Below are positions 1-7,972 of a stretch of DNA of 21,250 nucleotides, in pieces. The position numbers and the translations under genes were made by a program. Origin of the DNA: CAZUAQ01 sp964618455 (GTDB taxonomy: Bacteria > Planctomycetota > Phycisphaerae > UBA1845 > PWPN01). The stretch is from contig CAZUAQ010000077.1 of the NCBI GenBank assembly GCA_964618455.1, positions 1 to 21,250 of the forward strand. The letters are read 5' to 3'. The stretch's first letter is position 1. Each line of letters begins with the position of its first letter. The notes below the pieces were generated by a model, which was not told where the DNA came from, did no database searches, and saw only the letters and a program-made list of their open reading frames with translations.

Positions 1-2
1 TC

Positions 3-2282
3 GCCTCCCCCGACGCGATCACGATCAACGTCGGCAAGGAATTCGAGCGCAACCGCGAGCGTTATGAGCTGCTCAAATGGGGGCAGCAGGCGTTCGAGAA
101 TTTCCGGGTCGTCCCGCCATCGATGGGAATCGTGCACCAGGTGAATCTCGAATACCTCGCCCAGGTGGTGCTGACCAAGGGAGAAAACGGCGGACAGGTC
201 GCCTTTCCGGACAGTCTGGTCGGCACGGACAGCCACACGACGATGATCAACGGGCTGGGCGTTGTCGGCTGGGGCGTGGGCGGCATCGAGGCCGAGGCGG
301 TCATGCTCGGCCAGCCGATCTTCATGCTCACGCCGAAGGTGACCGGCTTCAAACTCTCCGGGCGCCTGGCGGAGGGGGCGACTGCCACCGACCTCGTGCT
401 CACGGTCACGCAGATGCTGCGTAAGCTCGGCGTGGTGGGCCAGTTCGTCGAATATTACGGCGAGGGCATGAACAGCCTCACGCTGGCCGACCGGGCGACA
501 CTGGCCAACATGTCACCGGAATACGGGGCGACCATGGGCTTCTTCCCCGTGGATGACGTGACGCTCGATTACATGCGGATGACCGGGCGCGATGACGCCC
601 GGATCGATCTCGTGGAGCGCTATTGCAAGGAGCAGGGCCTGTGGCGCGACGCGTCGATCGAGCCGGAATTCACGCAGTGGATCGAGCTCGATCTGTCCAC
701 CGTCGAACCGTCGCTGGCCGGGCCGAAGCGGCCACAGGATCGCATTGCCCTGAGCAGCATGAAGAGCAAGTGGGAAGAGGATCTCTCCGGGGTGTTCGGC
801 AAGTCCGGGGGTGACGCCGAACGCACGGTCGATGTACGGAACAACGGCGATTCCTTCGCCCTCGAGCACGGCGCGGTGGTCATCGCCGCCATCACCAGTT
901 GCACCAACACCTCGAACCCGTCGGTCATGCTGGCCTCGGGACTCGTGGCGAAGAAGGCGGTGGAGAAAGGGCTGAAGTCGAAGCCCTGGACCAAGACCAG
1001 CCTCGCCCCGGGCAGCCGGGTGGTGACCGACTACCTCGAAAAGGCCGGGCTGACCGAGCCACTGAACCAGCTCGGCTTCAACCTCGTCGGCTATGGCTGC
1101 ACGACATGCATCGGCAACTCGGGACCGCTGCCCGAATCGATCAGCAAGGCGATTCAGGAAGGCGACCTGGTGGCGTGCTCGGTGCTCAGCGGGAACCGCA
1201 ACTTCGAGGGGCGCATCAACCCGGATGTGAAAGCCAACTACCTGGCGAGTCCGCCGTTGGTCGTCGCATACGCCCTGGCGGGGACGACGGATATCGACCT
1301 GCATCACGATCCTCTCGGAACCGGCAGCGACGGAAAGCCGGTGTACCTCAAGGACATCTGGCCCACCGTGAAGGAAGTGCGTGAGGTCGTGCAGCGCTGC
1401 GTGACGCCCGAGCAGTTCCGCACGCAATACCGGGATGTCTTCGCCGGTGATGACGAGTGGAAAAAGATCGGAGTCACGGGGGGCGACATTTACGACTGGA
1501 ATGCGGAATCCACGTACATCCAGAATCCGCCCTTCTTCACGAACATGCAGTCCGAACCGTCGCCCGTGGAACCGATTGCCGATGCGCGGGTCCTGGTGAT
1601 GGTCGGTGACTCGGTCACGACGGATCACATCTCGCCCGCCGGCGCGATCAAGGCGGACAGCCCCGCCGGGCGATACCTGCAGGACAAGGGTGTTCGGCCG
1701 ATCGAGTTCAACAGTTACGGTTCGCGGCGCGGCAACGATCGGGTCATGACGCGCGGCACATTCGCCAACATCCGGTTGCGAAACCAGATGGCCCCGGGCA
1801 CCGAGGGTGGATTGACGACCTATCTGCCCAGCGGTGAGGTCATGTCGATTTTCGATGCCGCCATGAAATACAAAGACGATGGAACGTCTTTGATCGTCCT
1901 CGCCGGCAAGGAATACGGCACCGGCTCCTCGCGGGACTGGGCGGCAAAGGGCACGATGCTTCTGGGCGTGCGGGCGGTCATTGCCGAGAGCTACGAACGT
2001 ATCCATCGAAGCAATCTGGTGGGCATGGGCGTGCTCCCGCTCCAGTTCCAGCCGGGCGAGACGCGCGAGTCATTGGGACTCGACGGTTCTGAAGCATATT
2101 CCTTCGCAGGGCTGGATGAATCACTCAAGCCACGCCAGTCGATCACGGTGACGGCCAAGCGGAACGAGGGTTCCCCGATAAAGTTCACAACGATTTGCCG
2201 GATCGACACGCCCGTGGAGATTGAGTATTACAGAAACGGTGGTATACTTCCGACGGTACTCCGCAAGATCCATAAGGGATAG
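3..2282 (+). CDS. acnA: Aconitate hydratase A, 5' end outside the window
   Basis: This TCA-cycle enzyme interconverts citrate and isocitrate in the cytoplasm using a [4Fe-4S] cluster. The frame is open from base 3, so the N-terminus lies upstream; 759 codons remain of the roughly 890-900 usual for the AcnA family, about 85%. The first visible residues read NVGKEFERNRERYELLKWG, a typical AcnA stretch. The cluster ligands are visible: Cys in SCTNTSNP (codon at 900) and both Cys of GCTTCIGNSG (codons at 1098 and 1107). The C-terminal swivel domain has GDSVTTDHISPAGA, GSRRGNDRVMTRGTF and KEYGTGSSRDWAAKG, with the catalytic-site Arg/Ser residues of the family. It ends with TAG at 2280-2282 and shows no internal disruption. 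The next gene is 611 bp away, so it is probably the last gene of its transcript. Family assignment is firm; AcnA rather than AcnB follows from domain order. Confidence 0.97.
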   Translation, partial: ASPDAITINVGKEFERNRERYELLKWGQQAFENFRVVPPSMGIVHQVNLEYLAQVVLTKGENGGQVAFPDSLVGTDSHTTMINGLGVVGWGVGGIEAEAVMLGQPIFMLTPKVTGFKLSGRLAEGATATDLVLTVTQMLRKLGVVGQFVEYYGEGMNSLTLADRATLANMSPEYGATMGFFPVDDVTLDYMRMTGRDDARIDLVERYCKEQGLWRDASIEPEFTQWIELDLSTVEPSLAGPKRPQDRIALSSMKSKWEEDLSGVFGKSGGDAERTVDVRNNGDSFALEHGAVVIAAITSCTNTSNPSVMLASGLVAKKAVEKGLKSKPWTKTSLAPGSRVVTDYLEKAGLTEPLNQLGFNLVGYGCTTCIGNSGPLPESISKAIQEGDLVACSVLSGNRNFEGRINPDVKANYLASPPLVVAYALAGTTDIDLHHDPLGTGSDGKPVYLKDIWPTVKEVREVVQRCVTPEQFRTQYRDVFAGDDEWKKIGVTGGDIYDWNAESTYIQNPPFFTNMQSEPSPVEPIADARVLVMVGDSVTTDHISPAGAIKADSPAGRYLQDKGVRPIEFNSYGSRRGNDRVMTRGTFANIRLRNQMAPGTEGGLTTYLPSGEVMSIFDAAMKYKDDGTSLIVLAGKEYGTGSSRDWAAKGTMLLGVRAVIAESYERIHRSNLVGMGVLPLQFQPGETRESLGLDGSEAYSFAGLDESLKPRQSITVTAKRNEGSPIKFTTICRIDTPVEIEYYRNGGILPTVLRKIHKG

Positions 2283-2893
2283 GCGCGGCCCTTGGGGTCG
2301 ATCGATTGCAGGATGCTTATGGGGTACATCATTATCGGTGGGGGACGATTCCTCTGGATGTCCCCGTGGGTTAAACTCCACAGATGGCGAAGCTTGAGTC
2401 TGCCGGCGTCGCTTGTTACGCGGCCCGGCCGTGAAAACGTCATCCGGGCAGCCCGAGACGGTTATTCGTCTTTTTCGCATTCTCGTCGCTGCGAATGTAG
2501 AAATAGGCTGGACAATAGCCGATTGATAGTCGATGATGTGCTAAATTCCCGCTGTAATGAGGCTGCATGGAACGGTAGCAAAGTGCTGCGGGGGCGGGCA
2601 ATATGTGATTCCCAAGGTCACGCCCGGTGAATTCGCCTGTCCTGATCTTTGAGACTTTGACATTGGCGCGTGTTGGAGTGCTCCACCCGAATAAGGGTCA
2701 AAAAACTTAGAATATGTAAGTTGATTTTCGACGGCGATGAGCGGTTTTTCCGCATCCCCATGCATATGATGATGTTGACTCAGTTCACCAATGCATGTAT
2801 CGCTTGTCAAACCATAACGAGAACGTGAACGGCAGAGTTATCTTTACCCGTTGAATAACCAGGCTTCCATCAGTTACTAGTAGGAGATCGAAC
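2283..2893. other. Long intergenic region upstream of the DUF11 lipoprotein gene
   Basis: These 611 bp separate aconitase from the DUF11 gene. No convincing gene is present: the one sizeable plus-strand frame (2292-2630) has no ribosome-binding site or recognisable motif. The part after about 2460 is visibly richer in A+T than the flanking genes, as expected for promoter or leader DNA. Short dyads are present: TTCGCA/TGCGAA (2474-2479 with 2490-2495), TTTGAC/GTCAAA (2656-2661 with 2697-2702), and AACTTA/TAAGTT (2703-2708 with 2716-2721). A TTGACA at 2657-2662 matches the -35 consensus but has no good -10 at 17 bp. The region likely holds the promoter and 5' leader of the next gene; I recognise no known riboswitch. 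Confidence 0.5.
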
Positions 2894-5170
2894 ATGTATT
2901 ACACCAAACGTGGCCTCGGGTTGCTCATGACATGCACGATAGGGCTGACGCTCGCCCTCGGATGTCGCGAGCACTATCCGCATTCGTTTACCTGGCCTGC
3001 CACGGGGGACACGATCCCGACGCATCCGAAGCCGCCCGAAGGTGGCTACTATTCGAACTGGGACCCCTACGCGGCCACCATCGAGTTGACGCCGGTCAAG
3101 GACGTGAACCCGGTGCGTACGCAGCATGTCATGATCGCGACCGTGCTGGATCATGACGGCAAGCCGCTGCCCAACCGCCGCATCGAGTGGATTCTCGCCG
3201 ACGGCAGCGTGGGCGACATCGTCGAAGTGGACGAGAGCGGCTGGCGTGCCTCGCGTGGTTACAAGCAGACGAATGATTTCGCCGTCTCGCACACCAACAA
3301 CTTCGAGCACGTGCTGGATCGCGGCAACGACGACCCCTCCGACGATATCCATCTCGGTGTGGGCCAGTCGTGGTGCGTGATCACTTCTCCCATCGAGGGC
3401 GAGACGAACATCATTGCCTACGCCCCCGGCATCTACAACTGGGAGAACCACAAGGCTTTCGCCGTCAAGCAGTGGTACGACGTGACGTGGGAGATTCCTC
3501 CCCCCGCGACGAACCCGACCGGCAAGCCGCATGAACTCGTCACACGCGTGATGAAGTACTCGGACGGCTCGCCGCTCGAGGGCTACATCGTCAATTACGA
3601 GCTGACCAGCGGTCCGGCCGGTCGCTTCACCCCGGGCAACGGCACCAGCGCTACGGCGCGGACGGATGCCCAGGGTATGGCCACGGTCACGCTGAACCAG
3701 GAATCCCCGGTGGCGGGCACGAACGATATCGCCATCTCGATCATGCGTCCGGCCAACGAGGCCTGCTGTGAGCCGGCGGTCCACATCGCCGACGAGATGA
3801 CGCAGAAGGTCTGGATCGCTCCGGGCATCGCCATCGAGAAGACTGCCCCGGCCACGTCGACCGTGGGTGCGGAATTCCAGTACGGCATCACGGTCCGCAG
3901 CACGTCGGACGTGCCGGCCGAGAACGTCGTCGTCACCGACCCGCTGCCCAACGGCATCGAGTACGTCTCGAGCCAGCCGAGCGCTTCGGCCAGTGGCAAC
4001 TCGCTCACGTGGCAGTTGGGTGACATGGCACCGGGCACGAGCAAGCAGCTCAGCGTGACCGTCCGCGGCACGCGTACCGGCAGCTTCGAGAACTGTGCTG
4101 AAGTCCGTGCGGCTCAGGGCCTGTCCGATCGCGCCTGTGCGACGACGGTCATCACCGCTCCGGGCCTCGAGCTGGTCAAGGAGTGCACGCCTCAGGTGCT
4201 GCTCTGCGATCCGATCACGTACACCATGACGGTCCGCAACCCCGGCGATGCCGCGGCGACGGGCGTGGTCGTGACCGAGGATCTGCCTGATGGTCTCGAG
4301 ACCGTCGATGGCAAGACGTCGGCCCGCTACAACTTCGGTACGCTGGAGCCGGGTGCGTCCAAGCGTGCGGAACTTCAGGTCCGTGCGACCCGCACCGGTC
4401 AGTTCACCAATACGGCCCGTGCGACTGCCGATGGCGGACTCACGGCCGATGCAAGCTGCACGACGGTCGTCACGCAGCCCGTGCTGACGCTGACCAAGAC
4501 CGGCCCGGGCAAGCGTTACGTGAATCGCCCGGTCGAGTACACCATCACGGTGGGCAACACCGGCGATGCCGATGCGACCAACACGGTCGTGACGGACACG
4601 ATTCCGGCGGGTGCGGAGTTTGTCTCGGCCAGCGATGGCGGAAACTTCTCCAACGGCCGCGTGACCTGGAACCTGGGCACGCTGGCGCCGGCCGCCTCGC
4701 GTAACGTGACGCTCACGCTCCGCAGCAGCCAGCGTGGCGAGATCCGCAACACGGCGACCGCGACGGCCAACTGTGCCGAAGCCAGTGCCGAAACCGGTAC
4801 CGCCATCGAAGGTATCCCGGCCATCCTGCTGGAGGTCATCGACGTTGAGGATCCGATCGAGGTCGGCAGCAACGTGACCTACGTCATCACGGTGACGAAC
4901 CAGGGTTCGGCCGACGGTACCGGCATCGTCATCAAGGCGACGCTGCCGCCCGAGCAGGAGTTCGTCTCGGCTGAAGGCCCGACTGGTCACACGGCCGATG
5001 GCAAGACGATCACCTTCAACCCGCTGCCCCAGCTCGATCCGCGAGCGGTGGCGACCTACCGCGTGATCGTCAAGGGTACGCAGGCCGGCGACGTCCGTTT
5101 CCGTCTCGCAATGACGAGTAACGAGACGACCTCACCGGTCGAGGAAACGGAAAGTACGAACCAGTACTGA
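2894..5170 (+). CDS. DUF11-repeat envelope lipoprotein with N-terminal Ig-like domains
   Basis: This is a predicted exported, lipid-anchored surface or cell-wall protein of 758 residues. The start ATG follows TAGGAGA at good spacing. A hydrophobic signal peptide ends in the lipobox LALGC, with the lipid-bearing Cys at residue 24. Residues about 70-135 and 211-300 look like beta-sandwich Ig-like (Big_1-type) domains, the second with a DAQGMATVTL motif. Four DUF11 repeats follow at about 312-423, 424-530, 531-640 and 645-758, each starting near an 'L-x-K-x-P' strand and containing TVxNxGxAxATxVVVTDxLP. Repeat 2 carries the KECTPQVLLCDPI segment. Scattered Cys pairs (residues near 290, 402-415, 428-436) could form disulfides. 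The C-terminus ends TTSPVEETESTNQY, nearly identical to that of the second DUF11 gene (6311-7783). A strong terminator follows, so it is probably monocistronic. The DUF11 assignment is firm; the role as coat or matrix protein is inferred. Confidence 0.88.
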   Translation: MYYTKRGLGLLMTCTIGLTLALGCREHYPHSFTWPATGDTIPTHPKPPEGGYYSNWDPYAATIELTPVKDVNPVRTQHVMIATVLDHDGKPLPNRRIEWILADGSVGDIVEVDESGWRASRGYKQTNDFAVSHTNNFEHVLDRGNDDPSDDIHLGVGQSWCVITSPIEGETNIIAYAPGIYNWENHKAFAVKQWYDVTWEIPPPATNPTGKPHELVTRVMKYSDGSPLEGYIVNYELTSGPAGRFTPGNGTSATARTDAQGMATVTLNQESPVAGTNDIAISIMRPANEACCEPAVHIADEMTQKVWIAPGIAIEKTAPATSTVGAEFQYGITVRSTSDVPAENVVVTDPLPNGIEYVSSQPSASASGNSLTWQLGDMAPGTSKQLSVTVRGTRTGSFENCAEVRAAQGLSDRACATTVITAPGLELVKECTPQVLLCDPITYTMTVRNPGDAAATGVVVTEDLPDGLETVDGKTSARYNFGTLEPGASKRAELQVRATRTGQFTNTARATADGGLTADASCTTVVTQPVLTLTKTGPGKRYVNRPVEYTITVGNTGDADATNTVVTDTIPAGAEFVSASDGGNFSNGRVTWNLGTLAPAASRNVTLTLRSSQRGEIRNTATATANCAEASAETGTAIEGIPAILLEVIDVEDPIEVGSNVTYVITVTNQGSADGTGIVIKATLPPEQEFVSAEGPTGHTADGKTITFNPLPQLDPRAVATYRVIVKGTQAGDVRFRLAMTSNETTSPVEETESTNQY

Positions 5171-5188
5171 TCCTTCCATTGCTTCCCC

Positions 5189-5233
5189 GAGGGGAACTGT
5201 CTCACCCGAGGCAGTTCCCCTCTTTCTTTTTCC
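5189..5233 (+). terminator. Rho-independent terminator after the DUF11 lipoprotein gene
   Basis: A perfect 11 bp stem, GAGGGGAACTG (5189-5199) with CAGTTCCCCTC (5212-5222), encloses a 12-base loop whose CTC/GAG can extend the helix. It is followed directly by a T-rich tract (TTTCTTTTTCC). It lies 18 bp after the stop codon, so it ends the DUF11 transcript and separates it from the small lipoprotein gene. Confidence 0.93.
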
Positions 5234-5260
5234 AGACGATTCAACTTCGGAGAAACTGGC

Positions 5261-6097
5261 ATGCGAGGCGGCAATGCCCGGATTCTGTTGGTGTTGGCAG
5301 CGGTGCTTGTGGGCCTGGCGTCCGGATGCGTCGCGCGGCAGCACCCGGTCGAACTCGTGAACTACCGCGCGAGGCCGATGCACGCGGATGAACGCCTCGA
5401 AAAGGTCGCCTTCGTGGCCACCATCGTGACGCGCGGTTTTAACGACAGGCAGCTCGTGTATCGCGTGCGTCTGTACGATCGCAATCGACGCCCGGTGATC
5501 TCCCGTGACGGTCGTTACCAGATGGAAGACGGCACCGTCAGCGCCAGCCGGACCTTCATGGTCCTCCAGCTCAACCAGATCTTCCGCGACTTCCGGGTCA
5601 CCATCCCCGCCGAGGAACTCGAGCTCTCTGAAGAGCTACTGCCCGCCATCGTGCGCGCGGAAGTGCGCGACGTGCAGGGCAATACACTGGCGGCGCGGAA
5701 CTATCGCCTTCCGCTGACCAGTATGATGGATGCCCGCCCGCCGATGGCCGCGTCCGCACCGCCGGAAGTGGCCACGTTCTGGTTCATCCCGTCCGCCGAT
5801 CCCGAGATGCCCGTCCTGCTCGGACCGTACGAGGAACCCGAGGAAGCGATGCGCGCCGTAGGTGACCCCACTCAACCTCCACAGAGTTACAGCGAGCAGG
5901 ACATCCTCTGGTTCCTGCCATGGCGAAATTCCGACGGCGACGGCGCCTGGCTTGGACCGTTCGCCACGTTGCCCGAAGCGCATCACGCCGCCGACGTTCT
6001 GCGGGACGCGTTCCTGCTGCGGCCTGAAGCCCTCCAGCCGACGGAAGTTCCGCTGGGCGAAGCGTTACCGAACCGCGCCCCATTCCCCCTGCCTTGA
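5261..6097 (+). CDS. Small lipoprotein with a duplicated SPOR-like C-terminal motif
   Basis: I do not recognise a named family. The 278-residue product starts with an ATG 7 bases after a GGAGA site. It has a lipoprotein signal ending LASGC, with Cys at residue 23. Residues about 40-160 look beta-rich (VAFVATIVTRG, VYRVRLYDRN, FRVTIPAEEL), compatible with a small beta-sandwich. The C-terminal part contains an internal duplication: residues about 170-200 (WFIP...LGPYEEPEEAMRAV) and 215-247 (WFLP...WLGPFATLPEAHHAA). The pattern aromatic-F-x-P, then LGPY/F, then EAxxA resembles SPOR peptidoglycan-binding repeats, but the match is partial. It sits between two DUF11 genes, with a terminator before it and 213 bp after it. 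A role in anchoring or assembling envelope proteins is only inferred. Confidence 0.85.
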   Translation: MRGGNARILLVLAAVLVGLASGCVARQHPVELVNYRARPMHADERLEKVAFVATIVTRGFNDRQLVYRVRLYDRNRRPVISRDGRYQMEDGTVSASRTFMVLQLNQIFRDFRVTIPAEELELSEELLPAIVRAEVRDVQGNTLAARNYRLPLTSMMDARPPMAASAPPEVATFWFIPSADPEMPVLLGPYEEPEEAMRAVGDPTQPPQSYSEQDILWFLPWRNSDGDGAWLGPFATLPEAHHAADVLRDAFLLRPEALQPTEVPLGEALPNRAPFPLP

Positions 6098-6310
6098 ACG
6101 GGCAACCGACTTCTCAAGAAAAGCTGAAATATCGACCCGATTTGTCGCGGTCTTCTGGCTGGATCGCGCCTATATTCTGTTTGCCTCATACCTGAAACGA
6201 GGGAGACGTGTAGATTCACTTGCTCGACGGCAAGATGGGTCACTCCCTTTTAAATCGAATGATTTGTAGAACGGTTGAAATGTGGAACATTGAGAAGAGG
6301 AGGATTCACC

Positions 6311-7783
6311 ATGAATCGCAATGGACGATGGATCTGTTTGTTGGCCGGAGCCGTGGCCCTGGGCCTGACTCCCACCCTGTTTGCCCAGGCGGGCATGGGC
6401 CGATCGGCAACGGCGTACCCCACGGGCGACCCGAACACGAGTATCCTGATGATCGAGCGGCTCACCCCGACGAGCATCCGTGTCGGCGTCCCGTTCACGT
6501 ATGAAATTCACCTGCGCAACCTGACGCGTAAGAACCTGGACAATCTGCAGCTCACCGAACGACTGCCGAACAACTTCGAAGTCCGCTCGATTGAGCCCCA
6601 GCCGAATCGTCGCGACGGCAACACGGCGTCCTGGAGCATTGCGTCGCTGGTCCCGAACCGCCCGACGGTCGTCAAGGTGACCGGCGTGTCGACGACCCTC
6701 GGCAAGATCAGCGCTTGCAATACGGTGACCTTCTCGGTGGACACCTGCCAGGAGACGCAGATCGTCGAGCCGGAACTGAAGATCGAGAAGACCATGCCGG
6801 CCGAGGTGCTGCTGTGCGATCCGATCCCCCTGACGATCCGCGTGACGAATACCGGCAGCGGTACCGCCACCGGCGTGAAGATCGAGGATCAACTGCCCGA
6901 CGGCCTGACCACGATGCAGGGCAGCCGTTCGGTCAACTTCGATGTCGGCGTGCTGGCGCCCGGCGCGTCGCGCGACTTCCAGGCCACCGCCAAGGCGACG
7001 CGGACCGGCAACTTCACGAACACCGCCACGGTCACCGAGTCCGGCGGCAAGTCCGCCTCGGCCAGCGCGAGCACGATGGTCCGCCAGCCCGTGCTTCAGG
7101 TCACCAAGACCGGCCCGGCGCTGCGTTACCTCGGCCGCCCCGCCACGTATGAAATCACCGTCACCAACACCGGCGACGGCCCGGCGCGGGACACGATGCT
7201 CACCGACCTTCTCGATGCGGATTCGCGCCTGGTGCGGGCGAGCGACAACGGCCAGCCCAGCGGCGGTCGGGTCACCTGGCGTCTGGGCACGCTGGCACCC
7301 GGCGATTCGAAGAAGGTGACCGTCGAGGTACTGGGCAACAAGCGCAAGACCATCAGCAACACCGCCACCGCCAAGGCGTACTGTGCGGAAGGCTCGGCCT
7401 CGGCGTCGACCGAGATCCGCGGCATCCCGGCGTTGCTGCTCGAGGTGATCGACGTGGAAGACCCGATCGAGGTCGGCAGCGACATCACCTATGTCATCAC
7501 CGTGACGAACCAGGGGACCGCCGAAGGCACCGGCATCGTCATCGGTGCGGAGATGCCCACGCAGCAGTCGTTCGTCAAGGCGGAGGGTCCGACCAGCCAC
7601 GAGGCGCAGGGCCAGACCATCAAGTATGCTCCGCTGCCTTCGCTGAATGTCGGCGCCAAGGCGACCTACCGCATCGTGGCTCGAGGCACGGGTGAAGGCG
7701 ACGTGCGCTTCCGTGTGAAGATGACCGCCGACCAGTTGACCAGCCCGGTCGAGGAAACCGAGAGCACGAACATCTATCGCTAA
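6311..7783 (+). CDS. Secreted DUF11-repeat protein, paralogue of the 2894-5170 product
   Basis: The 490-residue product is predicted to be exported. The ATG at 6311 has AGGAGG 7 bases upstream; a frame extension to a TTG at 6275 would add 12 residues covering this Shine-Dalgarno site and is unlikely. A Sec signal peptide ends near LFAQA (residue 25). The rest is four DUF11 repeats at about 45-155, 156-262, 263-372 and 375-490, without the Ig-like domains of the upstream paralogue. Repeat 2 again carries AEVLLCDPI, and repeat 4 (LLLEVIDVEDPIEVGS) is close to the paralogue over its full length, ending TSPVEETESTNIY. Cysteines occur in SACNTVTFSVDTCQ, LLCDP and AYCAEG. Having no lipobox, it is a soluble or wall-bound relative rather than a lipoprotein. 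A terminator follows. Confidence 0.88.
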   Translation: MNRNGRWICLLAGAVALGLTPTLFAQAGMGRSATAYPTGDPNTSILMIERLTPTSIRVGVPFTYEIHLRNLTRKNLDNLQLTERLPNNFEVRSIEPQPNRRDGNTASWSIASLVPNRPTVVKVTGVSTTLGKISACNTVTFSVDTCQETQIVEPELKIEKTMPAEVLLCDPIPLTIRVTNTGSGTATGVKIEDQLPDGLTTMQGSRSVNFDVGVLAPGASRDFQATAKATRTGNFTNTATVTESGGKSASASASTMVRQPVLQVTKTGPALRYLGRPATYEITVTNTGDGPARDTMLTDLLDADSRLVRASDNGQPSGGRVTWRLGTLAPGDSKKVTVEVLGNKRKTISNTATAKAYCAEGSASASTEIRGIPALLLEVIDVEDPIEVGSDITYVITVTNQGTAEGTGIVIGAEMPTQQSFVKAEGPTSHEAQGQTIKYAPLPSLNVGAKATYRIVARGTGEGDVRFRVKMTADQLTSPVEETESTNIYR

Positions 7784-7844
7784 GCTCGAGGTGACGCGGT
7801 GATCCCGAGTGGATCGCCGCCGACCGTGCCGTCTTGTTTCCATC

Positions 7845-7886
7845 GCGCCGTCCGGACGTTTCCGCGTTCGGGCGGCGCTTTCTTTT
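7845..7886 (+). terminator. Rho-independent terminator after the second DUF11 gene
   Basis: A 10 bp stem, GCGCCGTCCG (7845-7854) with CGGGCGGCGC (7869-7878), with one G-T wobble, is followed by TTTCTTTT. It lies 61 bp after the DUF11 stop. It also shows that a sulfatase start at 7799 would place a terminator inside the coding region, so the downstream ATG is preferred. Confidence 0.85.
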
Positions 7887-7972
7887 GTCGCGGGATCGCG
7901 TGTTGCGTTCGACAAGCGATCCCGGGAATGATAGATTTCACGGGCACAATCACTTTGCAGATGGGCCCCTCA

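Noticed and set aside
513..2006. A 497-codon open frame on the minus strand opposite aconitase
   Set aside because: No recognisable protein; plus-strand aconitase motifs are intact, so this is a high-GC shadow frame.
2341..2365. GGGGAC/GTCCCC inverted repeat after aconitase as a terminator
   Set aside because: Only 6 bp with a 13-base loop and no T-tract; too weak to call.
2292..2630. A 112-codon plus-strand frame in the gap after aconitase
   Set aside because: No ribosome-binding site, no recognisable motif, and the region is a promoter or leader candidate.
2641..2700. Promoter with TTGACA -35 at 2657-2662
   Set aside because: No acceptable -10 hexamer lies 16-18 bp downstream.
2870..4990. 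A 706-codon open frame on the minus strand opposite the DUF11 lipoprotein gene
   Set aside because: Composition is Arg/Asp/His/Gly-rich with no domain or signal. It is a shadow of the strongly biased plus-strand DUF11 gene.
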